A stretch of DNA of 64,000 bases. Origin: Anaerolineaceae bacterium (GTDB lineage: Bacteria; Chloroflexota; Anaerolineae; Aggregatilineales; Phototrophicaceae). How positions within the stretch are numbered: the stretch's first letter is position 1; each line of letters begins with the position of its first letter. This document shows positions 63,273 to 64,000 of this stretch, one piece after another. Location: contig NZXX01000002.1 of NCBI GenBank assembly GCA_002702065.1, positions 496,001-560,000 of the forward strand. The letters are read 5' to 3'. The notes below the pieces were generated by a model. That model made no database searches, was not told where the DNA came from, and was given only the letters and a program-made list of their open reading frames with translations. The translations under genes were made by a program, and so were the position numbers.

Positions 63273-63608
63273 ATGACCGAGTTTGATCCGTTTTCTACCG
63301 ACATGACTCGTCACTGGTGCCCAAAATCGCAGTATTATGCGACTGGGGACGCACTCCTGACCTATATCAATAATGGTTGGTCTATTCAGCAGGAAGCTTG
63401 TTTTGAAGAATTCTGGCATGGCGGCTCGCGCCGGGTGGTGGTTTATTACGTGAACCTGGTGCGTGATGATCAGCACATCACCATGCCGGTCATTGATAAC
63501 CCGGTGGTAGGCCAGCTCATCGCACGGTTTTGCCCACAGCTTCGCCCACAGATATCGCCCCGACCGCGCGCACGCCAGCCACAGTGGCTGCGCAGTTCCT
63601 TCAACTAA
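63273..63608 (+). CDS. Small protein of unknown family, second of a tandem paralogue pair
   Basis: 111 residues from the ATG at 63273, which has AAGGG about 8 nt upstream; a longer frame to 63228 lacks a ribosome site. It aligns along its whole core with the protein at 62633-62956: RHWCPKSQYYATGDALLTY, INNGWSIQQE, EEFWHGGSRRVVVYY, DDQHITMPVIDNP. The tail is Pro/Arg-rich. Its own A+T-rich upstream region suggests separate control. Function unknown. Confidence 0.65.
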   Translation: MTEFDPFSTDMTRHWCPKSQYYATGDALLTYINNGWSIQQEACFEEFWHGGSRRVVVYYVNLVRDDQHITMPVIDNPVVGQLIARFCPQLRPQISPRPRARQPQWLRSSFN

Positions 63609-63611
63609 TCC

Positions 63612-64000
63612 CTAACGAGCAGCGAACGGCTGCATCAGTTGGCGTAAACGACCCGGCAGCAGCGGACTCAGACGATCCAGTTCCGCATGGCTCAGCGGGC
63701 GCAGCAGCAGCAGCACTGCCGGGTATGCCGCCAAGGCGATCACCAGTGTCAGTACCGGCTGATGCTCCCAGCCCAGCAGCAGGATGCCGAACATCACCGC
63801 GGCTGCCATCACAGGCCGCCACAATATCCCCAACCAGTCGATGCGCCCCATCGCTCGCTGCATCAGCCAGCCAAATGGCAGCAGCAGCATGAGTTCCGAC
63901 GCGATGGTGGTCAGTGCTGCCGCCTGATAACCATACTGCGGGATAAAAATCAGGTTGGTGACGACATTAAACGTCACGGCGATGATAAAGGCATTGGTAA
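63612..64000 (-). CDS. C-terminal part of a polysaccharide flippase (Wzx/MATE-like), 5' end outside window
   Basis: The open frame continues to the window end (…TNAFIIAVTFNVVTN). About four hydrophobic segments are present. NLIFIPQYGYQAAALTTIASE is the conserved C-terminal motif region of polysaccharide biosynthesis flippases (written here as NLIFIPQYGYQAAAL then TTIASE). Such proteins flip lipid-linked sugar repeat units across the membrane. It ends 3 bp from the convergent small gene. Confidence 0.8.
   Translation of the reverse strand, partial: TNAFIIAVTFNVVTNLIFIPQYGYQAAALTTIASELMLLLPFGWLMQRAMGRIDWLGILWRPVMAAAVMFGILLLGWEHQPVLTLVIALAAYPAVLLLLRPLSHAELDRLSPLLPGRLRQLMQPFAAR

Noticed and set aside
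1-64000. tRNA, rRNA and transposase genes
   Set aside because: I looked for T-loop, rRNA-like and transposase motifs on both strands by eye and found none that stood outside a protein-coding gene; a covariance-model scan would be decisive.

Overview
The window looks like chromosomal DNA from a monoderm-type member of the Chloroflexota, probably an Anaerolineae-like lineage. The reasons are a secreted C-terminal domain at 3-605 of a kind I associate with this phylum, many secreted PPC-like and Thr/Pro-linker proteins, a WXG100/EssC secretion locus, and Hanks-type kinases with extracytoplasmic sensor parts. This placement is inference; there is no rRNA in the window. I saw no tRNA, CRISPR array, transposase, integrase, capsid or terminase gene.

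Layout: (1) 1-7,832 is ordinary chromosome: a secreted protein fragment, a coiled-coil protein, a chorismate mutase/DAHP synthase fusion, a TetR-P450 pair with a clear operator, a secreted protein, a cysteine synthase behind a structured leader, and an NmrA-like reductase. (2) 7,908-15,428 (minus strand) is a compact type VII-like secretion locus: three WXG100-type proteins, a three-P-loop EssC/EccC ATPase, a TPR/membrane protein and a putative effector with a C-terminal CHAP peptidoglycan-hydrolase domain. (3) 15,604-23,559 encodes a giant secreted RHS/YD-repeat protein, transcribed divergently from the type VII operon from promoters whose -35 boxes are 1 bp apart. (4) 23,642-31,669 is a phospho-signalling island: receptor Ser/Thr kinase, membrane FHA protein, membrane PP2C phosphatase, VWA-TM-FHA receptor, and a protein that seems to join a ubiquitin-like (EsaB/YukD-like) domain to two FHA domains. 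(5) 32,002-47,519 is a contractile injection system (eCIS/Afp-PVC class): AAA+ ATPase, terminator/cap, sheath, two tube proteins, small accessory proteins (one without a standard start codon), a large disordered protein, LysM baseplate protein, VgrG-like spike, gp25, baseplate J, an FHA-fused baseplate/tail protein and an eCIS-core DUF4157 protein. (6) 47,719-50,619 is a second receptor kinase with its own FHA domain. (7) 50,719-64,000 returns to ordinary genes: multi-PAS histidine kinase, M24 peptidase, chemoreceptor, secreted protein, MFS exporter, asnS, two tandem paralogues of unknown function and the end of a polysaccharide flippase.

The most interesting point is how regions 2-6 fit together. 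An injection system whose baseplate carries a phosphopeptide-binding FHA domain is flanked by two transmembrane Ser/Thr kinases, a PP2C phosphatase and several FHA adaptors, and it adjoins a type VII locus and an RHS protein. The kinase-phosphatase-FHA set resembles the threonine-phosphorylation switch (PpkA/PppA/Fha) of some type VI systems, but here it accompanies an eCIS. I propose, as inference, that the injection system is docked or fired by Ser/Thr phosphorylation. No tail fibre, PAAR tip or tape-measure gene is recognisable, which would fit a cytoplasmic or membrane-anchored contractile system better than a released one.
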